DNA of 64,000 nt from CBDDHT01 sp965227905 (GTDB lineage Bacteria > Pseudomonadota > Alphaproteobacteria > Rhizobiales > Methyloligellaceae): contig OZ245780.1 in assembly GCA_965227905.1 (NCBI GenBank), forward strand, positions 3,596,001 to 3,660,000, read 5' to 3'. Within the stretch, counting starts at the first letter, position 1. The number at the start of each line of letters is the position of its first letter. Below the pieces are notes generated by a model, which saw only the letters and a list, made by a program, of their open reading frames with translations, was not told where the DNA came from and searched no databases. Below, one piece after another: positions 63,476 through 64,000 of the stretch. The position numbers and the translations under genes were made by a program.

Positions 63476-63988
63476 TCAGTTTACACAGTCTAGCGTCGCT
63501 GGAACTTCCGGTGCTGCCCCCGATCCAGCCAGTGTATCGACACGGATACAAGCTTCACCATCATTGTTGTTATAGATAAACGGCAGCGTGCCTGGTGTGA
63601 GAAACACGCCGTCATTCATGTACAAATAGAGCCAACCGGTCCTGCTCGGCTTGATGTCCATGTACGTGATTGACCCGACGCCGTCGGCTTTCTCCACCGG
63701 CTCAAAGGCATGGCGCTCGAACCTTGTACCGCCGACCCGCAAGATCGGCTGATACCATCGCTCGAACAAGTGACGCCGGAGCGGCGTCAACAAATACATG
63801 TACCAATCCGCGTTCGTCCATCCGCGTTCATCGGCTTCGATACCTCCGTCGTTCCAGTCCTTGGAGAGTCTTAGGAACACGCGGTAGTTTTTCCCTTCTG
63901 CCAAATGAATGCCACTCCAGAAACAAGGCTCCTTCGGATTGAACGTAAATTCCTCCCCAAATTTTCTTTTCGGCAACTCCTCATTCAT
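63476..63988 (-). CDS. Hypothetical protein at window edge (170 aa)
   Basis: ATG 63986-63988 behind GTGAG, though the frame may continue past the edge. A Trp/Tyr-rich beta protein: FWSGIHLAEGKNYRVFLRL, WYMYLLTPLRRHLFERWYQP, GSITYMDIKPSRTGWLYLYM and an end with FIYNNNDGEACIRVDTL. No signal peptide and no known family; the YNNNDGxAxI end is seen in several secreted or membrane-associated proteins of unknown role. It probably forms an operon with the 402-residue membrane protein. Confidence 0.5.
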   Translation of the reverse strand: MNEELPKRKFGEEFTFNPKEPCFWSGIHLAEGKNYRVFLRLSKDWNDGGIEADERGWTNADWYMYLLTPLRRHLFERWYQPILRVGGTRFERHAFEPVEKADGVGSITYMDIKPSRTGWLYLYMNDGVFLTPGTLPFIYNNNDGEACIRVDTLAGSGAAPEVPATLDCVN

Positions 63989-64000
63989 CTCACAGACAAA

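Overview
The window looks like a chromosomal stretch of an alphaproteobacterium, most likely Hyphomicrobiales (Rhizobiales) or a close relative. The evidence is an alphaproteobacterial-type porin with a short N-terminal coiled coil, a GFA-family zinc protein, YdjM, DUF4424, DUF302 and DUF411 proteins, a PrtD-type type I secretion pair, and a tandem array of the GC-rich extragenic palindrome common in this class. I cannot name a genus. Gene density is moderate and a large share of the window is accessory DNA: IS elements, prophage fragments, toxin-like genes and decayed copies.

Layout. 0-5.8 kb: metabolic genes (a four-domain rhodanese protein and a metallo-beta-lactamase-fold protein in one operon, a major facilitator transporter, an Ldh-family dehydrogenase). 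5.9-13.1 kb: four genes that all carry a double-CxxC zinc ribbon at one end, including a 1527-residue membrane-anchored protein whose C-terminus resembles an ADP-ribosyltransferase-type toxin domain; this is a strong candidate for an undescribed system. 13.2-18.5 kb: GFA protein, type I secretion adaptor and ABC transporter, and small secreted proteins. 19.0-23.3 kb: tRNA-Ser(GCT), a methyltransferase and a porin with its terminator. 23.3-25.9 kb: a chimeric pseudogene made of pieces of two other genes in this window, and an active-looking caspase-like peptidase. 26-27.6 kb: a compact phage-type lysis cassette (two tandem holin-like genes, a GH24 endolysin, an XhlA-like coiled-coil membrane protein). 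27.7-33.5 kb: an SGNH hydrolase, a methyltransferase and poorly recognised genes. 33.6-35.5 kb: phage tail remnants.

35.6-37.3 kb holds three successive copies of a convergent two-gene module in different states of decay. 37.3-38.2 kb is a palindrome-rich tandem repeat array. 38.3-43.5 kb holds an RTX calcium-binding protein (a plausible substrate of the type I secretion genes at 14-16.5 kb), a mini leucine-rich-repeat protein, a sulfotransferase and a TSUP exporter. 44-46 kb is an HTH/PIN toxin-antitoxin pair with a 9-bp repeat operator. 46.5-51.9 kb holds a caspase-like protein whose catalytic Cys is Ser, a DUF4424 protein, a large secreted protein and a YdjM-like membrane protein.

52-59.7 kb is a mobile region: a frameshifted IS1595-type transposase, a two-gene operon (soluble 313 aa plus four-helix membrane protein), and a 4.7-kb IS66-bounded composite transposon (54736-59430) flanked by an intact 8-bp target duplication GCAATAGG. 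It carries a DUF411 metal-binding protein, lspA and a complete tnpA-tnpB-tnpC IS66. Removing it in silico rebuilds a third gene that overlaps the two-gene operon, so the transposon has broken a three-gene translationally coupled operon. 60-64 kb: an AT-rich RipA-like membrane protein, a terminase fragment and another prophage relic, and a two-gene membrane/soluble pair at the edge.
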